From Verrucomicrobiaceae bacterium (GTDB lineage Bacteria; Verrucomicrobiota; Verrucomicrobiia; Verrucomicrobiales; Verrucomicrobiaceae), in NCBI GenBank assembly GCA_947507875.1, contig CANNQP010000017.1, forward strand, positions 1 through 64,000: DNA of 64,000 nucleotides, in the 5' to 3' direction. Below are positions 19,589-28,148 of the stretch, piece by piece. Below the pieces are notes generated by a model. It saw only the letters and a list, made by a program, of their open reading frames with translations, was not told the DNA's origin and ran no database searches. The first letter of the stretch is position 1. The number at the start of each line of letters is the position of its first letter. Position numbers and translations under genes: made by a program.

Positions 19589-20020
19589 ATGCAGCTGAAC
19601 CTCCGTCCCCGCCGCCGTCCGGTCCCCGCCATTCCCATCGTGTCGCTGATCGACATCATGGTCATCCTGCTGATTTTCTTCATCGCCACGACCACCTTCC
19701 GTGAAAAGAAAATGGAGGTGAAGATCAACCTGCCCGAATCCAAGAGCATGGGTGCCGCCGCTCCGTCCGAGGAAGTCCGCAAGTCCATCATGGTCACCCC
19801 GAACAAAGAAGTGTTTCTCGACGGCAATTCCACCACGCCCGAGAAGCTGGGAGAGGCGCTGATTCGCCTGAAGGAGACGAACCCCAACACCAAGCTCGAA
19901 CTACAAGCCGACACCGAGACCCCGCTGGGGCTGCTGATGCAAATCTGGGATGCCCTTCGCTCGGCAGGATACTCGGTGAACGACGTGCCCGCCCGCATCC
20001 AGCGCCCAGGCCAAGGCTGA
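19589..20020 (+). CDS. ExbD/TolR family biopolymer transport protein
   Basis: IPIVSLIDIMVILLIFFIATTTF; follows the ExbB homologue. Confidence 0.92.
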   Translation: MQLNLRPRRRPVPAIPIVSLIDIMVILLIFFIATTTFREKKMEVKINLPESKSMGAAAPSEEVRKSIMVTPNKEVFLDGNSTTPEKLGEALIRLKETNPNTKLELQADTETPLGLLMQIWDALRSAGYSVNDVPARIQRPGQG

Positions 20021-20023
20021 ACC

Positions 20024-20914
20024 TCAGGCCTCGCCAGAGCGGCTGCGATGCTCACTGGGTCGCCAGCCGATCCATTTCTTGAAGGTGTTGCTGAAGACAA
20101 AGGGGTTTTGATACCCCACCGCATGGGACACGGTCTCGATCTTCAGGTTCGTCGTGCTCAGCAGCTCGCAGGCCTTTCTCATGCGCAGCCAGGTCACATG
20201 GTGCATGGGCGTGCGGCCCAGCGCCTTTCGACATAGGCGACGCAAATGCTCCGCGCTGACATGAGCCTGATGAGCCAGCTCATCCAGCGTCCAGTCGTGC
20301 CCCACATCCGCCGCCACGGTTTCCCAAAGACGCCAGAGGCGGTCATCCTGCTGCCACGGCTGGGCAAAGCGCTCCACGTAATTCTGCACCAGCTCCACCC
20401 AGTGAAACATCGCGGCGGGTTTGGCCTCGTGCGCCGCCTCCTCGATCAGTCCCTCCACCGCCGCATACAGGGCATGCCCCTGGAAAGCCGCCATGAGCGG
20501 AGAGCTGCTGCTCAGGATCGGCTGCTGACCCACCGCATGCTCATAGCGAACCCAACAGCAGCGCCAGGGTTTGCCTTTCACTGCCTCAAAGGCATTCACC
20601 ATGAAGGGCGGAAGCGCCACGGCCATGCCCGCGCCGCACTTCTGCCAGCGCCCATCCACCAGCACCCGCCCTTCCCCACTCAGGCAGGCCAGGAAATACA
20701 GCCCGCTTTGGTGCATCCGCACGATGCGGTAGGGGGCCTGCGCCGTCATGATACCCGCGTGGCAGATGCGATGCGTTTTCAGCGTAGCACAGACCGGCGC
20801 GCCACGAATCCAGGAGCGATTGTCTTCAGCACTCACGCGGACCACGCGATATTCCGTGCCTGCGCCGAGGGTGTGCGTTTCGGATAGTTCCTGGATGGCA
20901 GCTGGAGCGTGCAT
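20024..20914 (-). CDS. AraC family transcriptional regulator (ORF extends to 20962 through a repeat; start reassigned to MHAPAAIQEL)
   Basis: WTLDELAHQAHVSAEHLRRLCRKALGRTPMHHVTWLRMRKACELL..VSHAVGYQNPFVFSNTFKKWIGWRPSEHR double HTH. Confidence 0.88.
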   Translation of the reverse strand: MHAPAAIQELSETHTLGAGTEYRVVRVSAEDNRSWIRGAPVCATLKTHRICHAGIMTAQAPYRIVRMHQSGLYFLACLSGEGRVLVDGRWQKCGAGMAVALPPFMVNAFEAVKGKPWRCCWVRYEHAVGQQPILSSSSPLMAAFQGHALYAAVEGLIEEAAHEAKPAAMFHWVELVQNYVERFAQPWQQDDRLWRLWETVAADVGHDWTLDELAHQAHVSAEHLRRLCRKALGRTPMHHVTWLRMRKACELLSTTNLKIETVSHAVGYQNPFVFSNTFKKWIGWRPSEHRSRSGEA

Positions 20915-20921
20915 GACGGCT

Positions 20922-21020
20922 GGATTGATGATTAATGACTCACGATTTATGATTTCAAACACGAGTCACGCTTCGCGACGAGGCCAAATCATAAATCCAA
21001 AATCGCAAATCATAAATCAC
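20922..21020. repeat. AT-rich inverted repeat of the GATTTATGATTT family in a divergent promoter region
   Basis: Left arm GATGATTAATGACTCACGATTTATGATTTC; right arm AAATCATAAATCCAAAATCGCAAATCATAAATCA (approximate inverse complement) around CACGAGTCACGCTTCGCGACGAGG. Confidence 0.75.
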
Positions 21021-21021
21021 C

Positions 21022-21882
21022 ATGCCCAACCCTTGGACCGGAATCGGAAACCCCTACACCAAACAAGAAGTCGTGGACCGCTTGAAGGCGACTCTCGCGA
21101 AAGGTGAGCCCATCATCGCCGCCGGAGCAGGCACGGGCATCAGCGCCAAGTTCATCGAAAAAGGCGGCGCAGACCTCATCATCATCTACAACAGCGGACG
21201 CTACCGCATGATGGGCCACGGCAGCACCTGCGGGCTCATGGCTTATGGCGATGCCAACGCCGTGGCCATGGAAATCGGTGAGTATGAGGTACTGCCCGTG
21301 GTGAAAGAGATCCCCGTCATCTGCGGCGTGCATGCCACCGATCCTCGCCGCCGCATGTGGCATTGGCTGGGCCGGGTGAAAGAGATGGGCTTCTCCGGCG
21401 TGAACAACTTCCCCACGCACACCATCGTGGACGGCCACTTCCGCGGCGTGCTGGAGGAGACCGGCATGAGCGTGAAAAAGGAATTTGAGATGGTCGGGCT
21501 CGCCAGCCGCATGGACCTCTTTTCCATCGTGTATGTCGCCACACCAGAAGAAGCCATCGAGATGGCGAAAAACGGCGCGGATGCGGTCATCGCCCACGTC
21601 GGCACCACGGTCGGTGGCAGCATCGGCGTGGTGAAGGCCGTGGTGGACTGGGATCACACGGTCAAAGTCTCGCAGGACATCATTGATGCCGCGAAGAGCG
21701 TAAACCCGAACATCTTCACCCTGACTCACGGCGGCCCGATCAACACGCCAAAGGACGTGGAATACATCCTCAGCAAAACCACGGCGGATGGCTTTGTCGG
21801 AGCTTCCAGCCTGGAGCGCATGGGCGTCGAGGATTCCCTGACGAACCTGACTCGCGAATTCAAGAAGGTGCCGAAGCCCTGA
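21022..21882 (+). CDS. Phosphoenolpyruvate hydrolase-like TIM-barrel protein
   Basis: PIIAAGAGTGISAKFIEKGGADLIIIYNSGRYRMMGHGSTCGLMAYGDANAVAMEI; LTHGGPINTPKDVEYIL. Confidence 0.85.
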   Translation: MPNPWTGIGNPYTKQEVVDRLKATLAKGEPIIAAGAGTGISAKFIEKGGADLIIIYNSGRYRMMGHGSTCGLMAYGDANAVAMEIGEYEVLPVVKEIPVICGVHATDPRRRMWHWLGRVKEMGFSGVNNFPTHTIVDGHFRGVLEETGMSVKKEFEMVGLASRMDLFSIVYVATPEEAIEMAKNGADAVIAHVGTTVGGSIGVVKAVVDWDHTVKVSQDIIDAAKSVNPNIFTLTHGGPINTPKDVEYILSKTTADGFVGASSLERMGVEDSLTNLTREFKKVPKP

Positions 21883-21891
21883 CCCCTGGGG

Positions 21892-24810
21892 TCATTCGCG
21901 TGACCCTGGTGTGATCTTCAGCTCCAGCGCCTTGCCCTCCCTCAGCACCGTGATGCTGGTGGGCATGCCGATCTTCAGCTCTCCCATCAGGCTCGTGTAG
22001 TCATAGATGTTCAGCACGTCTTTGCCGCCGAGCTTGATGATGATGTCGCCGCCCTTCACGCCGCCTTTGGCCGCCGGGCCGATGGGCGAGACGCCGCTGA
22101 GCTTCACGCCCTTGGTATCGCCCTGCGCATAGTCCGGGATGGTGCCCAGGTAGGCGCGTAGCCCCCCGCGCGTGCCTTGGCTTTTCGGAGCCTCCATGGC
22201 CACGTAATCGGGATTGCTGTCCGCCGTAGCGATGCTGCGGGCGATCAGGCCCATGAGCTTGGCGATCTTCGCCGCGTTTTCGTAGTCGATCTTTTCCGCC
22301 GTGTCGCTGGGCATGTGGTAGTCCGCGTGGCTGCCGGTGAAGGCGTTCAGTGTCGGAATGCCGCGCAGGTAAAAGGTGGTGCTGTCGGTGGGAAGATGCG
22401 CGTCGTTCTGCGTCGTGATGGGCAGGCCGATGGGCGCATTGCGCTTCTCGATCTCCTTGGCCCACCAGGAGCTGGAACCCACGCCCTGAAGGACCAGCGT
22501 CTTTTGGAAACGCCCGATCATGTCCATGTTCAGGCAGGCGGCGAACATGCCCGTCAGCTTGCCGTTTGGATCGCCACGGAACATCTTGGCCAGGGACTCG
22601 ACAAAGTGATTGCTGCCCAGCAGGCCGAGCTCTTCACCGCTCCAGGCCGCGAAGATGACATCACGCGTGAGCTGGATTTTGCCCTGCTTCTTCAGGTCCG
22701 CCAGATACTGGGCGATCTCGATCACGCCAGCCACGCCGCTAGCGTTATCATCCGCGCCGTGGTGGATCTTGTTCAGGTCATCTCCCTTGGCGCGCGAGTT
22801 GCCGCCGCCTTTGTTGCCTAAGTGATCGATGTGCGCGCAGACGATCAGCGGAGCCACGTGCGGGTCCGGGTTCGCCTTGGCAGGCAGCACCCCGAGCACA
22901 TTGCGGCCTGTTTTTTTCTCCTGACGAATGTCAATCGTGGCCGCCAGCTGGAGCTTGCCGCACTCGATGCCGCCCATGAGGTTGCCGGTGTCCAGCTTAT
23001 CTTGGAGTTCCTTCAGGGTCTTGCCCGCAGGTTTCAAAAGTTGGTTAGCTAGCGCATCGGTGACGCTGATGGCTGCGATGCCCGAGGTGGCCAGCGAGGC
23101 GTCAAAGCTCATCGGCACGAGCTGGTCCACGACCTTGCTGTTCGGGCCGCTGGCGATGATCAGCCCCTTGGCTCCCTTTTGCCGCGCCACGAGCGCCTTG
23201 TGCCGCAGGCTGGCGTAGCGCGTCAGATCATCGCGGCGTTCCTTGGCGATACCCTCCGGCATGTAGCGCAGCACCAGCACCCATTTGTCCTTCACCTCCA
23301 AGTGCGCGTAGCTGCTGTAAGGCTCCAGGCTTTTGCCATCGGCACCCGTGGCTTCATCGGGCGTCTCGATGCCGTATCCGGCAAAGACAATTGGCGCCGC
23401 CTGCACCTCACCGAGCTGGCTGAAGGACAGCGGACGCCACTCCAGATCGGCCTTGAAGGAAGTCTCGCCCAACTTCAGCGCGTTCTTGTCTCCGAGCGCC
23501 ACACCGGCGGTGAAGTCAAAGGGCTCGAACCAGCCCTCATCTCCATAAGGCTGAAGGCCGAGGCCTTGAAAAACATCTGCCACATACTGCGTGGCCAGCT
23601 TTTCGCCGTTGGTGCCTGTGAGACGGCCTTCGAGCTCATCACTGGCCAGGTAGGTCACGTGCTGGCGGAGATCGGCGGGGTTAATGTCCGCCTTGGTGAG
23701 AGACACATCCGGCGTCTTGACCTGCTTGCGTTGATTGGCCGTTGACCCGATTCCAAGCGCCGCTCGCGCATGGTCATGATCCCAATCCGCCATGAAAATC
23801 TGACTCTGTCCGTTCGCCGTGCGGCCACTGGTCCAGGAGAGTTTTTTCCCATCTGGCGTGAAGACTGGCAGGCCGTCAAAGCCATCGGTCGTCGTCACCC
23901 GCACCGGCGCTTTTTCCCCCTTCGCATCCACCAGGTAGAGCTCGAAATTGGCGAAGCCGTTCAGGTTCGTCGTGAAGATCAAATACTCCCCGCTGGGGTG
24001 AAAGTAGGGTGCCCAGCTCATCGCGCCCAGCTTCGTCAGCTGACGCGGGTCGCTGCCGTCCGTGTTCATGCTCCAGACCTCGGCCACATCGCCTTTGGGC
24101 GTGAAGCGCCGCCAGCAGATGCGCTTCCCGTCCGCGCTGAAAAACGGCCCACCATCGTAGCCGGGCACGTCGGTCAGTTGCTTGACGTTGGAGCCATCCG
24201 CATCGGCCAGGTAGAGGTCCATGAAGTACTGCTTGTCGATCTTCAGTCGCTCCTGGTCCTCCTTGGACAGCTCCTTTTCATAAGCCCGACGGTTGCTGGC
24301 GAACACCATCTTCGTGCCATCCGGCGACCATCCCCCTTCCGCATCGTAGCCGCGCGTCTGGGTGAGGTTTTTCAGCGACTTGTCCACCAAACTGTATTCC
24401 CAGACCTCGTAGCTCTCATCGTAGTCCCACGAGTACTTTCGCACGCGGCTGGTCTCGCGGTCCTTGTATTCGGCAGCCTGCAGCTCCTTGGACTTCGGGT
24501 CCGTGTGGGTGCTGGCGAAGAGGATGCGCTTTCCATCCGGGTGGATCCACGCGCAGGTGGTCTTTCCCATACCGGGGGAGATGCGCTCCTGGTCGCCTGT
24601 CTCCAAGTCCATCAGGTAGATCTGGTAAAAAGGATTCCTTGGTTCGCGCTCCGACTGAAAGACCATCTTCGTGCCATCCGCGCTGAAGTAACCCTCCCCG
24701 GCCCGGCGGCCTTCGAAGGTAAGCTGACGGATGTTGTTCAGGAAATTCGACTCCGACTGGGCAGAGGCAGCAAGAGCAGCAGTCAGGCAAAAGGCAAAGG
24801 TCAGGCGCAT
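21892..24810 (-). CDS. Secreted M28-family peptidase with N-terminal TolB/PD40 beta-propeller and C-terminal PDZ (ORF to 24879)
   Basis: PD40-like SPDGTKMVFASNR / SADGKRICWRR / HPSGEYLIFTTN repeats; AHIDHLGNKGG..HHGADDNASGVAGVIEIA..WSGEELGLLGS; PDZ GGVKGGDIIIKLGGKDV. Confidence 0.9.
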   Translation of the reverse strand: MRLTFAFCLTAALAASAQSESNFLNNIRQLTFEGRRAGEGYFSADGTKMVFQSEREPRNPFYQIYLMDLETGDQERISPGMGKTTCAWIHPDGKRILFASTHTDPKSKELQAAEYKDRETSRVRKYSWDYDESYEVWEYSLVDKSLKNLTQTRGYDAEGGWSPDGTKMVFASNRRAYEKELSKEDQERLKIDKQYFMDLYLADADGSNVKQLTDVPGYDGGPFFSADGKRICWRRFTPKGDVAEVWSMNTDGSDPRQLTKLGAMSWAPYFHPSGEYLIFTTNLNGFANFELYLVDAKGEKAPVRVTTTDGFDGLPVFTPDGKKLSWTSGRTANGQSQIFMADWDHDHARAALGIGSTANQRKQVKTPDVSLTKADINPADLRQHVTYLASDELEGRLTGTNGEKLATQYVADVFQGLGLQPYGDEGWFEPFDFTAGVALGDKNALKLGETSFKADLEWRPLSFSQLGEVQAAPIVFAGYGIETPDEATGADGKSLEPYSSYAHLEVKDKWVLVLRYMPEGIAKERRDDLTRYASLRHKALVARQKGAKGLIIASGPNSKVVDQLVPMSFDASLATSGIAAISVTDALANQLLKPAGKTLKELQDKLDTGNLMGGIECGKLQLAATIDIRQEKKTGRNVLGVLPAKANPDPHVAPLIVCAHIDHLGNKGGGNSRAKGDDLNKIHHGADDNASGVAGVIEIAQYLADLKKQGKIQLTRDVIFAAWSGEELGLLGSNHFVESLAKMFRGDPNGKLTGMFAACLNMDMIGRFQKTLVLQGVGSSSWWAKEIEKRNAPIGLPITTQNDAHLPTDSTTFYLRGIPTLNAFTGSHADYHMPSDTAEKIDYENAAKIAKLMGLIARSIATADSNPDYVAMEAPKSQGTRGGLRAYLGTIPDYAQGDTKGVKLSGVSPIGPAAKGGVKGGDIIIKLGGKDVLNIYDYTSLMGELKIGMPTSITVLREGKALELKITPGSRE

Positions 24811-24875
24811 GGGTGAAAGAGCAGTGTTAATACGCACCAATCCGCCCAATGCAGTCAAGAACCCATCAGCACGGC

Positions 24876-26309
24876 TCACCGTAGTGGGGCGGGCAGGAAA
24901 TCCCAGTCGAGCACCATTTTTTCCGTCAGGGCCTTTTTCAGCTGGAACTCAACCTGCTTCAATGCGGGATCGCCGGCGAGGTTGTGCAGCTCTCCGGGGT
25001 CTTTTTCCAGATCGTAGAGCTCAAAGGTAGGCCGAGGAGAGGTGAAGTAGGTCTTGGTGTGCTCAGTACTCAACCGTGACTCGGCGTGCGCGGCTTCGAT
25101 CTGCTGCCAGGAAGGATCCCCGGCACTGTCCACGGGCTTGATCGCCCCGTGGGGCGTGCAGTTGTAGATGAGCTTGTAGCGGTCGCTGCGCACGCAGCGG
25201 GCGAGGTCAAAAACGTTCGCACTGATGTCGGGCTTCATGCCACCATCGCCGCCGTGCGGGCCACGCTCCGCAAAGATGTGCTGGCGCGGCGCAAAGGGCT
25301 GGCCACGCAGTTGCTTCAGGAAGCTGACGCCACTCATGCTAGGCAGCGGTGGGATGCCCGCTGCGTCCAGCATCGTCGGGGTGAAGTCTTCGCCCGAAAG
25401 CAGGTTGTGGGCTTTTTGCCCCGGCTTCACGACACCCGGCCAGCGGATGATGCAGGGCGTGTTGAGGCCGGGATCGGTGAGGTAGCCTTTGCCGTGTGGC
25501 ATGGCCATGCCGTTGTCGCCGATGAAAATAACAAGCGTGTTCTGGGCAAGACCGCGCTGCTCCAGCACATCGAGCACGGCTTTCACATCCTCGTCCAGGT
25601 GCTCCACCTCTTGAAGATACTTCGCCAAGTCCTCACGCACGCCGGGCAAATCCGGCAGATGCGGCGGCAGAGTGATCTTGGCGGGATCGAGCCGACCTTT
25701 GGATGAAACGGTGTCCCAAGGATGGTGAGGATCGCTGAAACCAAGCCAAAAGAACCAGGACTTTTCTTTCGGCACTCGATCCAAAAAGGAGGCCAGCTTG
25801 CCGCCGAAGTCCTTCATGCCGCCCTTTTCCTCCACGTAATCGGCGCGCTGCTTGAAGGTGCGCAGGTTTTCACGATCCATGAGACCGCCCATCACCGGAG
25901 AAGCACGCTTCATGCCCGGCTTTCCCGTCGAGGGGCCATCCAGATGGTAGCTGCGGCCTGCGATGCCCGTGTAATAGCCGCCTTTCTCCCGCAAGAGATC
26001 AGGCAGCGCTGGCACATCCGCGGGCAAGGGCGAAGTGAAACGCACCATGCGCACCGCCACTGGACTGCGGCCGGTCATGAGAGCGGCGCGGGACGGTACG
26101 CACTGCGGACAGGAGGTGAAAAAGCGGTCGAAGCAGATGCCCTCCGCCGCTAGCCGATCCAGCGTGGGGGTGCGCACGTCCGGATTTCCGTAGCAACCCA
26201 GGTAGGGCACGCTGTGGTCATCGGAGAGCAAAAACAAAAGGTTCGGCCGCTCCGCGCCGAGAAGAGTGAGCAGCGGGCAAATCAAGACAAGGAAAAGGAA
26301 GCGAAACAT
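24876..26309 (-). CDS. Sulfatase (arylsulfatase/heparan N-sulfatase type)
   Basis: RPNLLFLLSDDHS; CPQCVPSRAALMTGR active-site motif (C-x-P-S-R); YTGIAGRSYH; VIFIGDNGMAMPHGKG. Confidence 0.93.
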   Translation of the reverse strand: MFRFLFLVLICPLLTLLGAERPNLLFLLSDDHSVPYLGCYGNPDVRTPTLDRLAAEGICFDRFFTSCPQCVPSRAALMTGRSPVAVRMVRFTSPLPADVPALPDLLREKGGYYTGIAGRSYHLDGPSTGKPGMKRASPVMGGLMDRENLRTFKQRADYVEEKGGMKDFGGKLASFLDRVPKEKSWFFWLGFSDPHHPWDTVSSKGRLDPAKITLPPHLPDLPGVREDLAKYLQEVEHLDEDVKAVLDVLEQRGLAQNTLVIFIGDNGMAMPHGKGYLTDPGLNTPCIIRWPGVVKPGQKAHNLLSGEDFTPTMLDAAGIPPLPSMSGVSFLKQLRGQPFAPRQHIFAERGPHGGDGGMKPDISANVFDLARCVRSDRYKLIYNCTPHGAIKPVDSAGDPSWQQIEAAHAESRLSTEHTKTYFTSPRPTFELYDLEKDPGELHNLAGDPALKQVEFQLKKALTEKMVLDWDFLPAPLR

Positions 26310-26383
26310 GGTGTGCCCCGGGAACGAAGGCCGATGGGAAAACTTCGTGGAAAAGCAGTGGCTCGGGCGGCAAGATCACCCCC

Positions 26384-27232
26384 ATGGCCGCCCTGCCGCA
26401 TGATTTGACCGAAACCACCTTAGATGGCCCCAAGACCCGTCGCTGGGTCGTGGAGGCTCATGAATGCGCCGAGATGCGCACGCACCGCATCGCCCGTCTG
26501 GGTTTTGATGAAGCGTTGCCTCCCTACCGCCGGGTGCGCATGAGCCCAACAGGCAGCTTTGTGCTTGCCTGTGCCAGCGGGGAGGGCTCGATCCTGTTGG
26601 ATGGTCGCTGGCAACGGGTGCGGCCTGGCATGGTCTGCCTGGCTCCGCCACGTGTGTTAAATGCCTTCGAGGCCAGGGGTCCCAGCAAATGGCGCTTTGC
26701 CTGGGTTCGCTATGAGGAGCCCAGCTTTGTCGTGCCGCTGGTCGGGGCGGCCTCCCCCGTGATTCCAGGCACTGCGGCCGAGGACGTCCTGCGACTCGTC
26801 ACCGGACTGCGTGCCGAGTGGGAAGGTGAACGTGAGCCCCGCCTGCTGCATCATTGGCTGGAGCTGCTGCACGCCACCCTGCGACGCATCGCTCAGCCTT
26901 GGCGCAGCAAAGAACCCCGCGTGGCCCGCCTCTGGGCAGATGTGGAGCAGGACCTGCAGCACGACTGGACGCTGGCCGAACTGGCGCACCGCAGCCACTG
27001 CAGCCCGGAGCATTTACGCCGCCTCTGCCTGAAGGAGCTAGGCCGCAGCCCCATGCAGCACCTGACCTGCCTGCGCATGGAATACGCTCGCCGACTGCTG
27101 GAACAGGATTCGGACAAACTGGAAACCGTGGCCGAACGCGTGGGCTATGCGAATGCCGCCATCTTTTCTCGCGTCTTCCGCCGCTGGGTCGGCATTGCTC
27201 CTGGCGAATATCGCGGTGGCATCTCCCCATGA
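26384..27232 (+). CDS. AraC family transcriptional regulator (paralogue of 20024..20914)
   Basis: WTLAELAHRSHCSPEHLRRLCLKELGRSPMQHLTCLRMEYARRLLE..VAERVGYANAAIFSRVFRRWVGIAPGEYR. Confidence 0.88.
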   Translation: MAALPHDLTETTLDGPKTRRWVVEAHECAEMRTHRIARLGFDEALPPYRRVRMSPTGSFVLACASGEGSILLDGRWQRVRPGMVCLAPPRVLNAFEARGPSKWRFAWVRYEEPSFVVPLVGAASPVIPGTAAEDVLRLVTGLRAEWEGEREPRLLHHWLELLHATLRRIAQPWRSKEPRVARLWADVEQDLQHDWTLAELAHRSHCSPEHLRRLCLKELGRSPMQHLTCLRMEYARRLLEQDSDKLETVAERVGYANAAIFSRVFRRWVGIAPGEYRGGISP

Positions 27233-27237
27233 AGGTC

Positions 27238-27600
27238 GCCTCGCGGCGCCGCGCCGGATCGCCCCTTCAGGGCTTCGTGACGGCTCTGACTGCCCTGGGA
27301 CTTTGTCCCAGGCTGAGATGGGCCAGGCCGTTGGCCCTGAAAATGAGCCGAATCGTGGATACCTGAAGCAGCAAGCCAACCCAGCCCACTCCAGCGCCAA
27401 AGGCGCGAGCCATCCCAGTACATGGCCTCTTCCAAGGATCGCGCACGAGGCACTGCCCTCAAGAAGGACCATCACCCTCGCCGTGCCCGAATGCCCACTC
27501 CAGCGCCAAAGGCGCGAGCCATTTCAGCCCAGGGCAACGCCCTGGGGAACGGGGGCGAGACGAGACCTCTTGAGCCCTGAAGGGGCGACCCATGCAGCGC
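27238..27600. repeat. Intergenic palindromic repeat cluster
   Basis: Perfect 29-bp direct repeat CCCACTCCAGCGCCAAAGGCGCGAGCCAT at 27385-27413 and 27494-27522; palindromes CCTGGGACTTTGTCCCAGG (27294-27312), GGGCCA..TGGCCC (27320-27337), CCCAGGGCAACGCCCTGGG (27528-27546); inverted GCCCCTTCAGGGC (27261-27273) / GCCCTGAAGGGGC (27574-27586). Confidence 0.92.
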
Positions 27601-27654
27601 GGCGACATGGAGGACACGCTTGCTTTTTCAGGCAGACAGCCATCACTGCAAGGC

Positions 27655-28110
27655 ATGAACGTGAAACACCTCTTCATCTCCCCCGAGCACAACTTTTTCG
27701 GCCACCATGGCCAACCCGCTGGCCAAGCCCCAATGATCGCGGTGCCGGAGGTGGAATGCGTCGCGGGCAAAGGGCTGAAAGGCGACCGCTTCTTTGGCTG
27801 GAAAGAGAACTACAAGGGGCAGGCCACCTTCTTCTCCCTGGAGGTCTATGAATCTCTCTGCGCACGGTTCAGCGTGCATGACCTCCCCCCCTCCGTCTTC
27901 CGCCGGAACATCATCGTGCAAGGGGCCGACCTGAATGCGCTCATCGGCCAAGAATTCGAGATCCAGGGCATCCGCTTTCTCGGCACCGAGGAAAGTCGTC
28001 CCTGCTACTGGATGAACGAGGCCTTCGCGCCTGGCGCGGAGGAGGCGATGAAAGGACACGGCGGTCTGCGCGCCAAAGTGCTCAGCGATGGCGTGCTGCG
28101 TTGCGACTGA
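27655..28110 (+). CDS. MOSC domain-containing protein
   Basis: LFISPEHNFFGHHG.., GKGLKGDRFFGWKENYKGQATFFS, RRNIIVQGADLNALIGQEFEIQGIRFLGTEESRPC. Confidence 0.85.
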   Translation: MNVKHLFISPEHNFFGHHGQPAGQAPMIAVPEVECVAGKGLKGDRFFGWKENYKGQATFFSLEVYESLCARFSVHDLPPSVFRRNIIVQGADLNALIGQEFEIQGIRFLGTEESRPCYWMNEAFAPGAEEAMKGHGGLRAKVLSDGVLRCD

Positions 28111-28148
28111 AGATCGCGTCTCTTGGACACGACCGAACTGGGGAAAAC

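Noticed and set aside
21010-21729. Long antisense ORFs (e.g. minus 239 aa) opposite the PEP-hydrolase-like gene, and many similar shadow ORFs across the window
   Set aside because: Typical antisense open frames in GC-rich coding DNA; His/Ala/Arg-rich with no domain signature
27147-27851. 234-aa ORF with Arg/Pro-rich sequence across the AraC end, repeat cluster and MOSC gene
   Set aside because: Overlaps two well-supported CDSs and is open only because of the GC-rich palindromic repeats; not protein-like
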